The notes: a model not told the origin generated them from the letters alone. A stretch of DNA of 12,305 nt from Bordetella parapertussis (GCA_945907335.1 CAMDSU010000036.1:1-12305); one strand, 5' to 3'; shown: positions 1 to 8,976, counted from the first letter of the stretch. Program-made: numbers and translations.

Positions 1-1344
1 AACGAATGCTGGATCGCTGACCGCGACCGCTTCAGTTATGAGTCGCTCAACAGTGAAGAGCGCTTGACGCAGCCCATGCTCAAGCAAAACGGCGAATGGA
101 TCACCGTTGATTGGTCCACAGCGCTTGAATATGTGGCCAATGGCGTTCAGCAAATTCGTGCCGACCATGGTGCTGCCGCCTTGGCTTGTCTGGCCAGTCC
201 GCACAGCACGCTCGAAGAGCTGTATCTTGCGACGCAACTCATGCGTGGGCTTGGCAGCGACAACATCGACAGCCGTTTGCGCGCTGCTGACTTCATGCAC
301 GAGGGCAAGACCCGTTGGTTGGGAACGTCCATTGCATCCCTGTCTACCCTTGACGCAGTGTTGGTCATTGGCTCTAACATCCGCAAAGACCAGCCGTTGT
401 TGGCACAACGCATTCGACAAGCTGCTCGCCGTGGCGCCAAGGTATTTGCGTTGAACGAACAAGCATTTGATTGGGCCATGCCTGTCGCACAAACAGTGTC
501 GGCTGAATCCTCGGTTTGGGTACAGGCCTTGGCCGATATTGCTGCAGCGGTCGCACAGCTGAAGAATGCACAGCCTCCTGTTGCGGGCAATGCGAATGCG
601 CCGGGCGTACAAGCCATCGCTTCGGCATTGCTCAGTGGCGAGCGCAAAGCGGTCTTACTCGGCAATGCGGCTGCTCACCACGCCAAAGCATCAAGCCTCT
701 TGGTACTGGCGCAATTCATCTCCCAACAAACGGGTAGCAGTGTCGGGTATTTGGGTGAAGCTGCTAACACAGTCGGCGCACAACTGGTGTCCGCCAGACC
801 TATGAGCCATGGAATGAATGCCGCTCAAATGCTGCAGTCCAACTCAATCAAAGCCATGTTCTTGTTACATACCGAACCGGCACAAGATTGCGCGGTGAAA
901 GAGCAACGGTTTGACGGCGTGGACATGGTCGTGACCTTGTCGCCATTCAAAACCAATATGGACATCAGTGATGTGCTGTTGCCGATCTCGCCATTCACAG
1001 AAACTGCCGGTACCTTTGTCAACACCGAAGGGCGGGCGCAAAGTTTTCATGGCGTGGTCAAACCCTTGGGCGAAACCCGCCCCGCGTGGAAAGTGTTCAG
1101 GGTGCTTGGCAGCATGCTTGGTCTTGCCGGTTTTGAGTTCGACACCATTGAGCAGGTTCGTGCACAAGCTTTACCTGCCGATATCGCATCGCATTTGTCG
1201 AATGAATGCCGTGCAAGCATTGATGTGACCCCTGCCATGCATGCACCTGTCAGTGCATCCATTTACCAACTAGACGGTTTGGTTCGTCGCTCTCATGCCT
1301 TGCAAATGACCGCAGACGCGCGAGAAGGAGTGGTCCATGGTTGA
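1..1344 (+). CDS. nuoG: NADH-quinone oxidoreductase subunit G, C-terminal part (5' truncated by window edge)
   Basis: This is the C-terminal 447 residues of the large Fe-S subunit of complex I, which carries electrons from NuoF towards NuoB/NuoI in the cytoplasmic peripheral arm. The reading frame is open from base 1 and begins with [15 protein letters not shown], the segment that in this family follows the N-terminal 2Fe-2S and 4Fe-4S cluster domains, so those domains lie upstream of the window. What remains is the molybdopterin-oxidoreductase-like fold, which has no cofactor role in complex I. It includes a Rossmann-like stretch ([16 protein letters not shown], about residues 117-132 of the fragment) and the signature [24 protein letters not shown] region (about 326-349). 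The TTG at 64 is an internal codon, not a start. The TGA at 1342-1344 overlaps nuoH by 8 bases, suggesting translational coupling. No frameshift is seen. Family assignment is firm; only the full length is unknown. Confidence 0.96.
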   Translation, partial: NECWIADRDRFSYESLNSEERLTQPMLKQNGEWITVDWSTALEYVANGVQQIRADHGAAALACLASPHSTLEELYLATQLMRGLGSDNIDSRLRAADFMHEGKTRWLGTSIASLSTLDAVLVIGSNIRKDQPLLAQRIRQAARRGAKVFALNEQAFDWAMPVAQTVSAESSVWVQALADIAAAVAQLKNAQPPVAGNANAPGVQAIASALLSGERKAVLLGNAAAHHAKASSLLVLAQFISQQTGSSVGYLGEAANTVGAQLVSARPMSHGMNAAQMLQSNSIKAMFLLHTEPAQDCAVKEQRFDGVDMVVTLSPFKTNMDISDVLLPISPFTETAGTFVNTEGRAQSFHGVVKPLGETRPAWKVFRVLGSMLGLAGFEFDTIEQVRAQALPADIASHLSNECRASIDVTPAMHAPVSASIYQLDGLVRRSHALQMTADAREGVVHG

Positions 1345-2419
1345 CCTGTTGTTCAACGCTGGCGCCTCATTGTTCTCAGCACCTTGGTGGGCGAGTCTGG
1401 TGTGGCCAGTGATGTGGACATTGATCAAAATTGTGGCGGTGGTTTTGCCGTTGTTGGGCTGCGTTGCTTATCTGACGTTGTGGGAGCGCAAAGCGATCGG
1501 GTTTACGCAAATTCGCGTGGGTCCCAACCGTACCGGGCCGGCGGGTTTATTGCAGCCGATTGCGGACGCGATAAAAATTTTGACCAAAGAGATCATCTTG
1601 CCGACAAAAGCAAGCTCGGGCTTATTTTTTCTGGGTCCGGTGATGACCATCATGCCAGTCATGGCGGCTTGGGCAGTTATTCCTTTTGGTCCAGAGGTGG
1701 TACTTGCCAATATCAACGCAGGCCTGCTGTTTCTGATGGCCATCACTTCGCTTGAGGTCTACGGCATCATCATTGCAGGTTGGGCATCCAATTCCAAATA
1801 CGCTTTTTTGGGCGCATTGCGTGCATCTGCGCAAATGGTCAGTTATGAAATCGCCATGGGGTTTTGTCTGGTGGTGGTGTTGATGGTGTCGGGCAGTATG
1901 AACCTTATTGACATCGTCAACGGGCAGGGTAAGGGCATGTTTGCCGAGCAGGGGTTGGGCTTTCTGTCTTGGAACTGGTTGCCATTGCTCCCTGTGTTTG
2001 TGGTGTATTTCATTGCCGCTCTGGCGGAAACCAACCGCCATCCATTTGATGTGGTGGAAGGCGAATCCGAAATTGTTGCGGGCCACATGATCGAATACTC
2101 TGGCATGTCATTCGCTATGTTTTTCTTAGGTGAATATGCCAACATGATTTTGGTCTCCACCATTGCCGTGCTTTTGTTTTTGGGTGGATGGTTGCCGCCC
2201 TCGGACACAGTGTATTTGGCGTGGATACCGGGCTGGATTTGGCTGGCTATCAAAACTTTTGTTGTGGTCACGATGTTTTTATGGGTACGCGCCACATTTC
2301 CGCGTTTTCGCTATGACCAGATCATGCGCTTGGGTTGGAAGATTTTCATTCCTGTGACCTTGGTCTGGTTGGTCATCATCGGGGCTTGGATGCAAACCCC
2401 TTGGAACATTTGGAACTGA
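1337..2419 (+). CDS. nuoH: NADH-quinone oxidoreductase subunit H (membrane, quinone-site subunit)
   Basis: This 360-residue integral membrane subunit joins the peripheral and membrane arms of complex I and forms the quinone-access chamber. Family members have eight transmembrane helices, and the hydrophobicity here fits that. Visible signatures are [21 protein letters not shown] (about 48-68) in the first cytoplasmic loop, the conserved helix glutamate at E140 ([13 protein letters not shown]), the [21 protein letters not shown] segment (151-171), and the acidic loop [15 protein letters not shown] (231-245), which lines the quinone site and starts the proton path. The ATG at 1337 lies inside the end of nuoG. 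It is preceded by a strong Shine-Dalgarno sequence, AGAAGGAG at 1323-1330, with a 6-base spacer. Length and all key residues are normal. The stop overlaps a short ORF that leads to nuoI (2419-2436). Confidence 0.98.
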   Translation: MVDLLFNAGASLFSAPWWASLVWPVMWTLIKIVAVVLPLLGCVAYLTLWERKAIGFTQIRVGPNRTGPAGLLQPIADAIKILTKEIILPTKASSGLFFLGPVMTIMPVMAAWAVIPFGPEVVLANINAGLLFLMAITSLEVYGIIIAGWASNSKYAFLGALRASAQMVSYEIAMGFCLVVVLMVSGSMNLIDIVNGQGKGMFAEQGLGFLSWNWLPLLPVFVVYFIAALAETNRHPFDVVEGESEIVAGHMIEYSGMSFAMFFLGEYANMILVSTIAVLLFLGGWLPPSDTVYLAWIPGWIWLAIKTFVVVTMFLWVRATFPRFRYDQIMRLGWKIFIPVTLVWLVIIGAWMQTPWNIWN

Positions 2420-2436
2420 TGCAAATATCCCTATGA
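2419..2436 (+). other. Five-codon ORF bridging nuoH stop and nuoI start
   Basis: The nuoH stop and an ATG share an A (TGATG at 2417-2421). The ATG opens a five-codon frame (MQISL) whose TGA at 2434-2436 overlaps the nuoI ATG as ATGA. There is no good Shine-Dalgarno sequence directly before nuoI, so ribosomes finishing nuoH could reinitiate here and step on to nuoI. The geometry is seen directly; the function is inferred and chance is possible. Confidence 0.3.
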
Positions 2437-2954
2437 CAACGCATACTTCCACCACACCGTCAACGCCATTTTCCTGGACTGATTTCTTTTCCAGCTTTTT
2501 GCTGTTGGAATTCTTCAAAGGTTTTGCGATCACCGGACGCTATATGTTCGCCCGCAAAATCACTGTGCAGTTTCCTGAAGAAAAAACACCGTTGAGCCCA
2601 CGCTTTCGGGGCTTGCATGCATTGCGCCGTTATGAAAATGGCGAAGAGCGCTGTATAGCGTGCAAGTTGTGTGAAGCAGTGTGCCCGGCCATGGCCATCA
2701 CCATTGAGTCTGATGTGCGGGACGACGGTTCGCGCCGAACCACGCGCTATGACATCGATTTAACCAAATGTATTTTTTGTGGCTTCTGCGAAGAAAGCTG
2801 TCCGGTTGACTCCATTGTCGAGACACATATTTTTGAATACCACGGAGAAAAACGCGGCGATTTGTATTTCACCAAGGAAATGCTGCTCGCTGTAGGTGAC
2901 AAGTATGAACCGCAAATTGCAGCCAACAAGGCGGCTGACGCCAAATACCGCTAA
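2433..2954 (+). CDS. nuoI: NADH-quinone oxidoreductase subunit I (2x[4Fe-4S] ferredoxin-type)
   Basis: This is the 173-residue peripheral-arm subunit that carries clusters N6a and N6b and passes electrons towards NuoB and the quinone. Two classical ferredoxin motifs are visible: C74-x2-C77-x2-C80-x3-C84-P and C113-x2-C116-x2-C119-x3-C123-P. The N-terminal amphipathic segment [17 protein letters not shown] (about 23-39) anchors the protein to the membrane next to NuoH. The C-terminus ending in [11 protein letters not shown] is what I recall for Burkholderiales NuoI. The first dozen residues are Thr/Ser-rich and look like a variable extension. A purine-rich ribosome-binding site is not evident before 2433, but no other ATG start fits. 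The gene sits 13 bases after nuoH and 20 bases before nuoJ. Confidence 0.97.
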   Translation: MTTHTSTTPSTPFSWTDFFSSFLLLEFFKGFAITGRYMFARKITVQFPEEKTPLSPRFRGLHALRRYENGEERCIACKLCEAVCPAMAITIESDVRDDGSRRTTRYDIDLTKCIFCGFCEESCPVDSIVETHIFEYHGEKRGDLYFTKEMLLAVGDKYEPQIAANKAADAKYR

Positions 2955-2974
2955 CACAAGGAACAGATAAGCCC

Positions 2975-3613
2975 ATGGAAATCAAGTCAGCGCTTTTCTA
3001 TTTATTCTCAGCTGTGCTGCTGTTTGCTGCTTTGCGTGTCATCACGTCGCGCAACCCGGTGCATGCGGCGCTGTATCTGGTGCTGGCCTTTTTTCAGGCT
3101 TCTGGCATATGGATGTTGCTCAAGGCCGAATTTCTTTCCATCACGCTGGTGCTGGTGTATGTCGGCGCAGTGATGGTGTTGTTCTTGTTTGTGGTGATGA
3201 TGATTGATATCAATCTGGACACATTGAAGAAAGACTTTTGGAAACATTTCCCTCTGGCGGCTTTTATTGGTGCGGTGTTGGCACTTGAATTGGCTTCGGT
3301 GCTGATGGGCGGTTTTCGATCCTCCCAAATCGCAGTGGATACTGCGGCGAGTGGCGCGCCTGTGTCCAATACTCGCGACCTAGGTGTACTGCTCTACACC
3401 GAGTATTTGTATCCCTTGGAAATCGCGGCGGTCATTCTTTTGGTGGCTATCGTGTCGGCGATTGCATTGACCATGCGTGAACGAAAAGACACCAAAGCGC
3501 AAGACCCGGGTGAGCAAGTGAAAGTCAAAGCAACCGACCGCTTGCGAATGGTCAAAATCGAACCCGTGCAACAAGCCTTGGTGCCGCCTGTTGTAGAGGA
3601 GCCCAAATCATGA
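2975..3613 (+). CDS. nuoJ: NADH-quinone oxidoreductase subunit J (membrane)
   Basis: This 212-residue membrane subunit of complex I lies between NuoH/NuoA and NuoK. Family members have five transmembrane helices, and five hydrophobic blocks are visible within the first 167 residues. The conserved third helix, [19 protein letters not shown] (about 58-76), is the helix that carries the pi-bulge and coordinates coupling to the proton channels. A hydrophilic tail follows (about 168-212), with many charged residues and then a Pro/Val/Glu-rich end. Tails of this kind vary widely between species. The start at 2975 is preceded by AAGGAA at 2958-2963 with an 11-base spacer. The stop overlaps the nuoK start as ATGA (3610-3613), a classic coupling arrangement. 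Confidence 0.97.
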   Translation: MEIKSALFYLFSAVLLFAALRVITSRNPVHAALYLVLAFFQASGIWMLLKAEFLSITLVLVYVGAVMVLFLFVVMMIDINLDTLKKDFWKHFPLAAFIGAVLALELASVLMGGFRSSQIAVDTAASGAPVSNTRDLGVLLYTEYLYPLEIAAVILLVAIVSAIALTMRERKDTKAQDPGEQVKVKATDRLRMVKIEPVQQALVPPVVEEPKS

Positions 3614-3918
3614 ACATCACGCTAGGCCACTACCTCACTTTGGGTGCAGTCTTGTTTGCGCTGTCTGTGATTGGTATTTTTTTGAACCGAAAAAATCTGA
3701 TCGTCTTGTTGATGGCGATCGAACTCATGCTACTTGCTGTCAATACCAATTTCGTTGCGTTTTCACATTATTTGGGCGACATGCACGGGCAAGTGTTTGT
3801 GTTTTTTATTCTGACGGTTGCCGCAGCTGAGTCCGCTATCGGGTTGGCCATTTTGGTGCTGTTGTTTCGCAACCGTTCCAGCGTCAATGTTGACGAACTC
3901 AACAGCCTCAAAGGCTAA
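3610..3918 (+). CDS. nuoK: NADH-quinone oxidoreductase subunit K (membrane, MrpC-like)
   Basis: This 102-residue, three-helix membrane subunit is homologous to MrpC of cation/proton antiporters and supplies part of the fourth proton path of complex I. The two membrane glutamates essential in the family are present: E38 in [13 protein letters not shown] and E74 in [12 protein letters not shown]. The length is the usual one for NuoK (about 100). The start overlaps nuoJ by four bases and is preceded by AGAGGAG at 3595-3601 with an 8-base spacer, so the start is secure. The C-terminus [14 protein letters not shown] is typical. nuoL follows after 13 bases. Confidence 0.98.
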   Translation: MNITLGHYLTLGAVLFALSVIGIFLNRKNLIVLLMAIELMLLAVNTNFVAFSHYLGDMHGQVFVFFILTVAAAESAIGLAILVLLFRNRSSVNVDELNSLKG

Positions 3919-3931
3919 GTCAGTATTCACC

Positions 3932-5935
3932 ATGAGCCAATCCATTCAAGCTTCCACCCTGATCACAGTCGTACTGGCCCCCTTGGTCGGGTCGCTGTTG
4001 GCGGGTATTTGGGGTACACAGTTGGGGGGTGGTGGCTTAGGGCGTCGCTGGGCACACAGTCTCACTATTTTGGGTGTTTTGGTTTCATTTGTTTTGTCTG
4101 CGCTCACCTTGCAAGATGTGGTGGTTGATGGAGCACGCTTTAATGAATCTATTTACACATGGATGCAAATCGGCGAGCTGAAAATGGAAATCGGCTTCAT
4201 GGTTGATGGGCTCACCGCCATGATGATGTGCGTGGTTACTTTTGTTTCCTTAATGGTTCATATCTACACCATCGGTTACATGGAAGAAGACGAGGGCTAC
4301 AACCGGTTCTTTGCTTACATTTCTTTGTTCACTTTTGCCATGTTGATGCTGGTGATGAGCAACAACATGTTGCAATTGTTTTTCGGTTGGGAGGCTGTTG
4401 GCTTGGTCTCTTACCTGCTCATCGGGTTTTGGTTCAACAAACCCAGTGCTGTGTTTGCCAACATGAAAGCATTTTTAGTGAACCGGGTGGGTGACTTCGG
4501 CTTCATACTGGGTATCGGTTTGGTCGCCGCTTATGCAGGTACCTTGAACTACACAGAGGCATTTGCCAAAGCAGACCAATTGGCAGCCTTGACATTGCCC
4601 GGCACCGATTGGATGCTGGTCACTGTGATTTGTATTTGTTTGTTCATTGGTGCTATGGGCAAATCAGCGCAATTTCCTTTGCATGTCTGGTTGCCCGACT
4701 CGATGGAAGGCCCGACCCCTATTTCTGCTTTGATACATGCCGCCACCATGGTCACAGCCGGCATCTTCATGGTGGCCCGCATGTCACCCTTGTTTGAGTT
4801 GTCTGACACAGCGCTCAACTTGATGCTGTCAGTCGGCGCCATCACCGCCTTGTTCATGGGCTTTGTAGGCATTGTGCAAAACGATATTAAACGAGTAGTT
4901 GCCTATTCCACGCTTTCACAATTGGGCTATATGACAGTGGCTTTGGGGGCCTCGGCATATTCTGTTGCAGTGTTTCATTTAATGACCCATGCATTTTTCA
5001 AGGCCTTGCTATTTTTGGCTGCCGGTTCGGTCATTATGGGTGTCCACCATAACCAAGACATTCGATACATGGGGGGTTTGCGCAAGTACATGCCCATCAC
5101 TTGGCTGACATCTTTATTGGGTTCATTGGCATTGATTGGCACGCCGCTTTTTTCTGGTTTTTATTCCAAAGACAGCATCATTGAAGCAGTGGCAGCCAGC
5201 CACTTGCCTGCTGCACCTTGGGCGTATGTTGCTGTACTGGCTGGCGTATTTGTCACGGCGTTTTATTCTTTCCGCATGTATTTTTTGGTGTTCCACGGTA
5301 AGCCCCGGTTTGATCAAGACCCTCATGCCCACCACGGCGAGACCCACACACACACACCTCATGAATCTCCTTGGGTAGTGACATTGCCGTTGGTCTTGCT
5401 GGCTATTCCTTCCGTGCTAATCGGTTATTTCACTATTGACTTCATGCTATTTGGCGATTTTTTCAAAGACGCTATTTACGTCAATAGTGCATTGCATCCT
5501 GCCATGAAGGCACTGCAAGACATGTTCCATTCCCCGATGGCCATGGCAGAGCATGCCTTGACCACCATGCCGTTGATGCTGGCCTTGGCAGGTGTGTTGC
5601 TGGCTTTTTACATGTACATGATTCACCCGTCCGTACCAGCTTTCATTCAACGACATGTAAAGCCCATACACAGTTTGTTGGTCAACAAATATTTTTTGGA
5701 TGATTTCAATGAAAAAATTCTTGCTCGCGGCACTCGCATGTTGGCCACTGGCCTTTGGAAGGGTGGCGATCAAGGGGTGATCGATGGTTTTGTGGTCAAT
5801 GGGTCATGGCGCATTGTTGGCAAAGTTTCCATGTTGGTGCGGCGCTTGCAAACCGGTTTTCTTTATCACTATGCCTTGCTGATGATTCTGGGAATGTTCG
5901 GACTGATCACTTGGTTCGTCTGGCTTAAACCATGA
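3932..5935 (+). CDS. nuoL: NADH-quinone oxidoreductase subunit L (proton-pumping antiporter-like)
   Basis: This 667-residue subunit lies at the far end of the membrane arm. It is an Mrp-antiporter-like proton channel with 14 core helices and the long lateral helix that braces NuoM and NuoN. Key residues are present: E154 in FGWEAVGLVSYLLIGFW, K244 in GAMGKSAQFPLHVWLPDSM, K357 in THAFFKALLFLAAGS and K413 in LFSGFYSKDSI. The His-rich loop at about 463-478 is discussed as a finding. The lateral-helix and C-terminal region runs from about 545 to the end. The frame stays open back to 3818, but that longer start would lie deep inside nuoK. The ATG at 3932 gives the usual N-terminus, although no clear Shine-Dalgarno sequence stands directly before it. 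nuoM follows after a 43-base gap. Confidence 0.97.
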   Translation: MSQSIQASTLITVVLAPLVGSLLAGIWGTQLGGGGLGRRWAHSLTILGVLVSFVLSALTLQDVVVDGARFNESIYTWMQIGELKMEIGFMVDGLTAMMMCVVTFVSLMVHIYTIGYMEEDEGYNRFFAYISLFTFAMLMLVMSNNMLQLFFGWEAVGLVSYLLIGFWFNKPSAVFANMKAFLVNRVGDFGFILGIGLVAAYAGTLNYTEAFAKADQLAALTLPGTDWMLVTVICICLFIGAMGKSAQFPLHVWLPDSMEGPTPISALIHAATMVTAGIFMVARMSPLFELSDTALNLMLSVGAITALFMGFVGIVQNDIKRVVAYSTLSQLGYMTVALGASAYSVAVFHLMTHAFFKALLFLAAGSVIMGVHHNQDIRYMGGLRKYMPITWLTSLLGSLALIGTPLFSGFYSKDSIIEAVAASHLPAAPWAYVAVLAGVFVTAFYSFRMYFLVFHGKPRFDQDPHAHHGETHTHTPHESPWVVTLPLVLLAIPSVLIGYFTIDFMLFGDFFKDAIYVNSALHPAMKALQDMFHSPMAMAEHALTTMPLMLALAGVLLAFYMYMIHPSVPAFIQRHVKPIHSLLVNKYFLDDFNEKILARGTRMLATGLWKGGDQGVIDGFVVNGSWRIVGKVSMLVRRLQTGFLYHYALLMILGMFGLITWFVWLKP

Positions 5936-5991
5936 ATTTCACCCTGTCTTTTACGCGCATTCGATCCAGAGGGCTGCTATGGAATTCTTGA
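5932..5991 (+). other. Short ORF overlapping nuoL stop and nuoM start
   Basis: An ATG overlaps the nuoL stop as ATGA (5932-5935) and opens a 19-codon frame that ends at 5991, 13 bases inside nuoM and out of frame with it. nuoM has its own good ribosome-binding site within this ORF, so the ORF may be accidental or may help hold ribosomes on the message between the two genes. The geometry is seen directly; the role is inferred. Confidence 0.2.
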
Positions 5992-7457
5992 GTCTGGCCA
6001 TTTGGACACCGATAGTGTTTGGCGTTTTGCTGTTGGCTTTTGGGCGTGATGAGTATTTGCGCTTGGTGCGCTGGTTTGCATTAACCGGAGCGCTGCTTAG
6101 TTTTGTCTTGACGCTGCCCTTGTATGCGCAATTTGACAATGCATCTGCCGCCATGCAGTTTGTTGAAAACCTTCCTTGGATCAGCCGTTTCAATGTCAAC
6201 TATCACTTGGGCATTGACGGTATTTCTCTGTGGTTCGTTCTATTGACCGCATTCATCACGGTGGTGGTGGTGATTGCCGGTTGGGAGGTGATCACCGAAC
6301 GTGTCAACCAATACATGGGCGCTTTTTTGGTGCTCAGTGGCTTATTGATTGGCGTGTTTTGCGCGCTTGATGGCATGCTGTTTTATGTGTTTTTCGAAGC
6401 CACCTTGATACCCATGTACTTGATCATCGGCGTGTGGGGCGGCCCCAACAAAATTTACGCGGCATTCAAATTTTTCCTCTACACCTTGCTTGGTTCACTG
6501 TTGATGCTGGTGGCATTGATTTATTTATACATTGCTTCTGAGGGCAGCTTTGATTTAGCCACATGGCAGCAACTTCCTTTGGCGTCAACTGCGCAGACAT
6601 TTTTATTTTTTGCTTTCTTCGCGGCCTTTGCGGTCAAAGTGCCTATGTGGCCAGTACACACTTGGTTACCTGACGTGCACGTTGAGGCGCCTACGGGCGG
6701 TTCAGCAGTTTTGGCAGCCATCATGCTCAAGTTGGGCGCCTATGGTTTTCTGCGGTTTTCGCTTCCCATTGCGCCCGACGCTGCCCATGAATGGGCATGG
6801 CTGATGCTGACGCTTTCTCTGATTGCCGTGGTCTATGTGGGCTTGGTTGCCATTGTTCAGCAAGACATGAAAAAACTGGTGGCTTATTCGTCTGTGGCGC
6901 ACATGGGTTTTGTCACACTTGGATTTTTTCTATTCAGCGAACTTGGCGTGAGTGGCGCTATCGTTCAAATGCTTGCGCATGGGTTTGTGTCGGCGGCTAT
7001 GTTCTTGTGCATTGGTGTGCTGTACGACCGGGTCCATTCGCGCGAAATCGCCAGCTATGGTGGTGTGGTTAATCGCATGCCGAAATTTGCAGCGTTTGCC
7101 GTGTTTTTTGCCATGGCCAATTGCGGCCTACCCGGTACAGCAGGTTTTGTGGGTGAATGGATGGTCATTTTGGCAGCCGTTAAATTCAATTTTTGGCTGG
7201 GACTGTTGTCAGCCTCCGCACTCATATTCGGCGCGGCCTACACCTTGTGGATGGTCAAACGTGTGTATTTGGGTCCTGTGACCAACCAAGCAGTTCAAGA
7301 GTTACAAGACATCAACGCGCGTGAATTTTTGATGCTTGGTCTCTTGGCGGCAGCTGTTTTGTGGATGGGCGTGTATCCCAAGCCCTTCACCGATGTGATG
7401 CATGCATCAGTGACCCAATTGCTGCAGCATGTGGCTTTGAGCAAATTGCCCCTATGA
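5979..7457 (+). CDS. nuoM: NADH-quinone oxidoreductase subunit M (proton-pumping antiporter-like)
   Basis: This 492-residue antiporter-like membrane subunit of complex I is one of three homologous proton channels (L, M, N), with 14 helices in the family. Visible signatures are the LGIDGISLWFVLLTAFIT segment (77-94), channel glutamate E140 in FYVFFEATLIPMYLIIG, K220 in AAFAVKVPMWPVHTWLPDVH, K251 in LAAIMLKLGAYGF, and E393 in TAGFVGEWMVI, which stands where other subunits have the third channel lysine. Length and residues are normal. The start at 5979 is preceded by AGAGGG at 5968-5973 with a 5-base spacer. It stands 43 bases after nuoL and 31 bases before nuoN, with a short bridging ORF at each junction. 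Confidence 0.98.
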   Translation: MEFLSLAIWTPIVFGVLLLAFGRDEYLRLVRWFALTGALLSFVLTLPLYAQFDNASAAMQFVENLPWISRFNVNYHLGIDGISLWFVLLTAFITVVVVIAGWEVITERVNQYMGAFLVLSGLLIGVFCALDGMLFYVFFEATLIPMYLIIGVWGGPNKIYAAFKFFLYTLLGSLLMLVALIYLYIASEGSFDLATWQQLPLASTAQTFLFFAFFAAFAVKVPMWPVHTWLPDVHVEAPTGGSAVLAAIMLKLGAYGFLRFSLPIAPDAAHEWAWLMLTLSLIAVVYVGLVAIVQQDMKKLVAYSSVAHMGFVTLGFFLFSELGVSGAIVQMLAHGFVSAAMFLCIGVLYDRVHSREIASYGGVVNRMPKFAAFAVFFAMANCGLPGTAGFVGEWMVILAAVKFNFWLGLLSASALIFGAAYTLWMVKRVYLGPVTNQAVQELQDINAREFLMLGLLAAAVLWMGVYPKPFTDVMHASVTQLLQHVALSKLPL

Positions 7458-7492
7458 ATGACACGATCAACTGCCTAGGAAGTCAACCATGA
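7454..7492 (+). other. Twelve-codon ORF bridging nuoM stop and nuoN start
   Basis: An ATG overlaps the nuoM stop as ATGA (7454-7457). Its 12-codon frame (MNDTINCLGSQP) ends at TGA 7490-7492, which overlaps the nuoN ATG (7489-7491), again as ATGA. The ORF therefore exactly spans the gap. The nuoN ribosome-binding site AGGA (7477-7480) lies inside it. This geometry suits termination-reinitiation coupling, but function is inferred. Confidence 0.3.
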
Positions 7493-8976
7493 TGAACAGT
7501 GTCAACTGGATGACCGCACTGCCTGAAATTTTTTTGCTGTCGATGGCTTGCGTCATCACTTTGGTTGATTTGTGGGTGAAGAGCAAAGACCGCACGCTGA
7601 CTTATTTATTGACCCTGGCTACTTTGGTGGCGGTTGCATTGATGCACGCCATGTATGCAACAACAGGTCAAACGGTGTATGGCTTTGGCCAGATGGTGGT
7701 GTCAGATGCCATGGGCAATTGGCTCAAATGTTTTGCGACATTGGCCGTCATGGTGACACTGATTTACAGCCGTCCTTATGCGGCTGACCGCAAAATGCTT
7801 GAGGGTGGGGAACTGTTCTTGCTGAGTTTGTTCTCATTGCTGGGCATGTCTGTGATGATCTCGGGCAACAATTTTTTGGTCATCTACTTAGGCCTAGAAC
7901 TGCTGACCCTGTCCAGTTATGCACTGGTGGCGCTTCGCCGCGACAATGGCAATGCCACTGAAGCTGCTATGAAATTTTTTGTCCTCGGGGCATTGGCCAG
8001 CGGTTTTTTACTCTACGGCCTGTCGATGATTTACGGGGCCACTGGTTCGCTAGAGTTATCAGGTGTTTTTCAAGCCATCTCCAGTGGCCACATCAGGCAC
8101 CAGGTATTGGTTTTAGGCCTGGTCTTTGTGGTGTGTGGCATCGCATTTAAATTAGGCGCTGCTCCGTTTCATATGTGGGTGCCAGACATCTACCATGGTG
8201 CACCTACAGCGGTTACTTTGATGATCGCTGCTGCCCCTAAATTGGCCGCATTTGCCATGATGATGCGTTTGCTGGTTGACGGCATGTTGCCGCTGGCGAT
8301 TGATTGGCAGCAAATGATGATGGTGCTGGCGGTGCTGTCGCTGTTGATCGGCAACCTCTCTGCCATTGCACAAACCAACCTCAAACGTATGTTGGCCTTT
8401 TCCACCATTGCACAAATGGGGTTTGTGCTGATCGGTATGTTGTCAGGTGTTAACCAAGGCAACACTTTGTCTGCGGCCAATGCCTACAGTTCTGCCATGT
8501 TCTACATGATCACTTATGTGCTCACCACTTTGGGTGTGTTTGGTGTTATTTTGCTGCTGGCGCGAGAGGGTTTTGAAAGCGAAGAAATCTCTGACTTGGC
8601 TGGACTTAACCAACGCAGTCCCTTGTTCGCGGGCGTGATGGCCATTTGTCTTTTCTCATTGGCTGGTGTGCCGCCGTTGGTCGGCTTCTTTGCCAAACTC
8701 TCGGTGCTGCAGGCCTTGGTCGCCTCCGAACAAATCAGCGCCTTGGTGTTGGCTGTGTTTGCTGTGATCATGTCCTTGGTGGGAGCGTTTTACTATTTGA
8801 GGGTGATCAAAGTGATGTACTTTGATCCACCTTTGACGGTGAGTACTGTGTCTGCTGACACCCATGTCAAGGCGGTACTGGCCGTCAATGGGGGTTTGGT
8901 GTTGGTGCTGGGTTTGTTGCCTGGTGGTTTGATGTCCTTATGCGCAGTGGCTGTTGTTCAAGCATTAGGCACCTGA
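7489..8976 (+). CDS. nuoN: NADH-quinone oxidoreductase subunit N (proton-pumping antiporter-like)
   Basis: This 495-residue subunit is the third antiporter-like proton channel of complex I, next to NuoK in the membrane arm. Conserved signatures are E137 in IYLGLELLTLSSYALVALRR, K221 in AFKLGAAPFHMWVPDIYHG, K251 in IAAAPKLAAFAMM, the QTNLKRMLAFSTIAQMGF segment (295-312) and K403 in VGFFAKLSVLQA. Two adjacent ATGs (7489 and 7492) could serve as start. AGGA at 7477-7480 lies 8 bases before the first, which I chose. No terminator is visible after the stop, and a DUF1178 gene starts 27 bases on, so transcription may continue into it. Length and residues are normal for the family. Confidence 0.97.
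   Translation: MMNSVNWMTALPEIFLLSMACVITLVDLWVKSKDRTLTYLLTLATLVAVALMHAMYATTGQTVYGFGQMVVSDAMGNWLKCFATLAVMVTLIYSRPYAADRKMLEGGELFLLSLFSLLGMSVMISGNNFLVIYLGLELLTLSSYALVALRRDNGNATEAAMKFFVLGALASGFLLYGLSMIYGATGSLELSGVFQAISSGHIRHQVLVLGLVFVVCGIAFKLGAAPFHMWVPDIYHGAPTAVTLMIAAAPKLAAFAMMMRLLVDGMLPLAIDWQQMMMVLAVLSLLIGNLSAIAQTNLKRMLAFSTIAQMGFVLIGMLSGVNQGNTLSAANAYSSAMFYMITYVLTTLGVFGVILLLAREGFESEEISDLAGLNQRSPLFAGVMAICLFSLAGVPPLVGFFAKLSVLQALVASEQISALVLAVFAVIMSLVGAFYYLRVIKVMYFDPPLTVSTVSADTHVKAVLAVNGGLVLVLGLLPGGLMSLCAVAVVQALGT

Noticed and set aside
64..66. TTG as a start codon for the first gene
   Set aside because: The frame is open back to base 1 and encodes typical NuoG residues, so this is an internal leucine codon.
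147..665. 172-codon minus-strand frame inside nuoG
   Set aside because: It is antisense to a well-conserved gene and its product is low in recognisable structure. It is a shadow of nuoG codon bias.
1622..2086. 154-codon minus-strand frame inside nuoH, His-rich
   Set aside because: The His/Gln richness is the reverse complement of codons for hydrophobic residues in a membrane protein. It is not a real gene.
3818..3931. Longer nuoL start at 3818
   Set aside because: It would overlap about 100 bases of nuoK and add a 38-residue, non-homologous, Cys/Trp-rich leader. The ATG at 3932 gives the normal N-terminus.
5345..5356. CA repeat as a phase-variation switch
   Set aside because: Six units is short, the gene is part of a core respiratory complex, and no promoter or surface protein is involved. 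Kept only as a minor observation within the His-loop finding.
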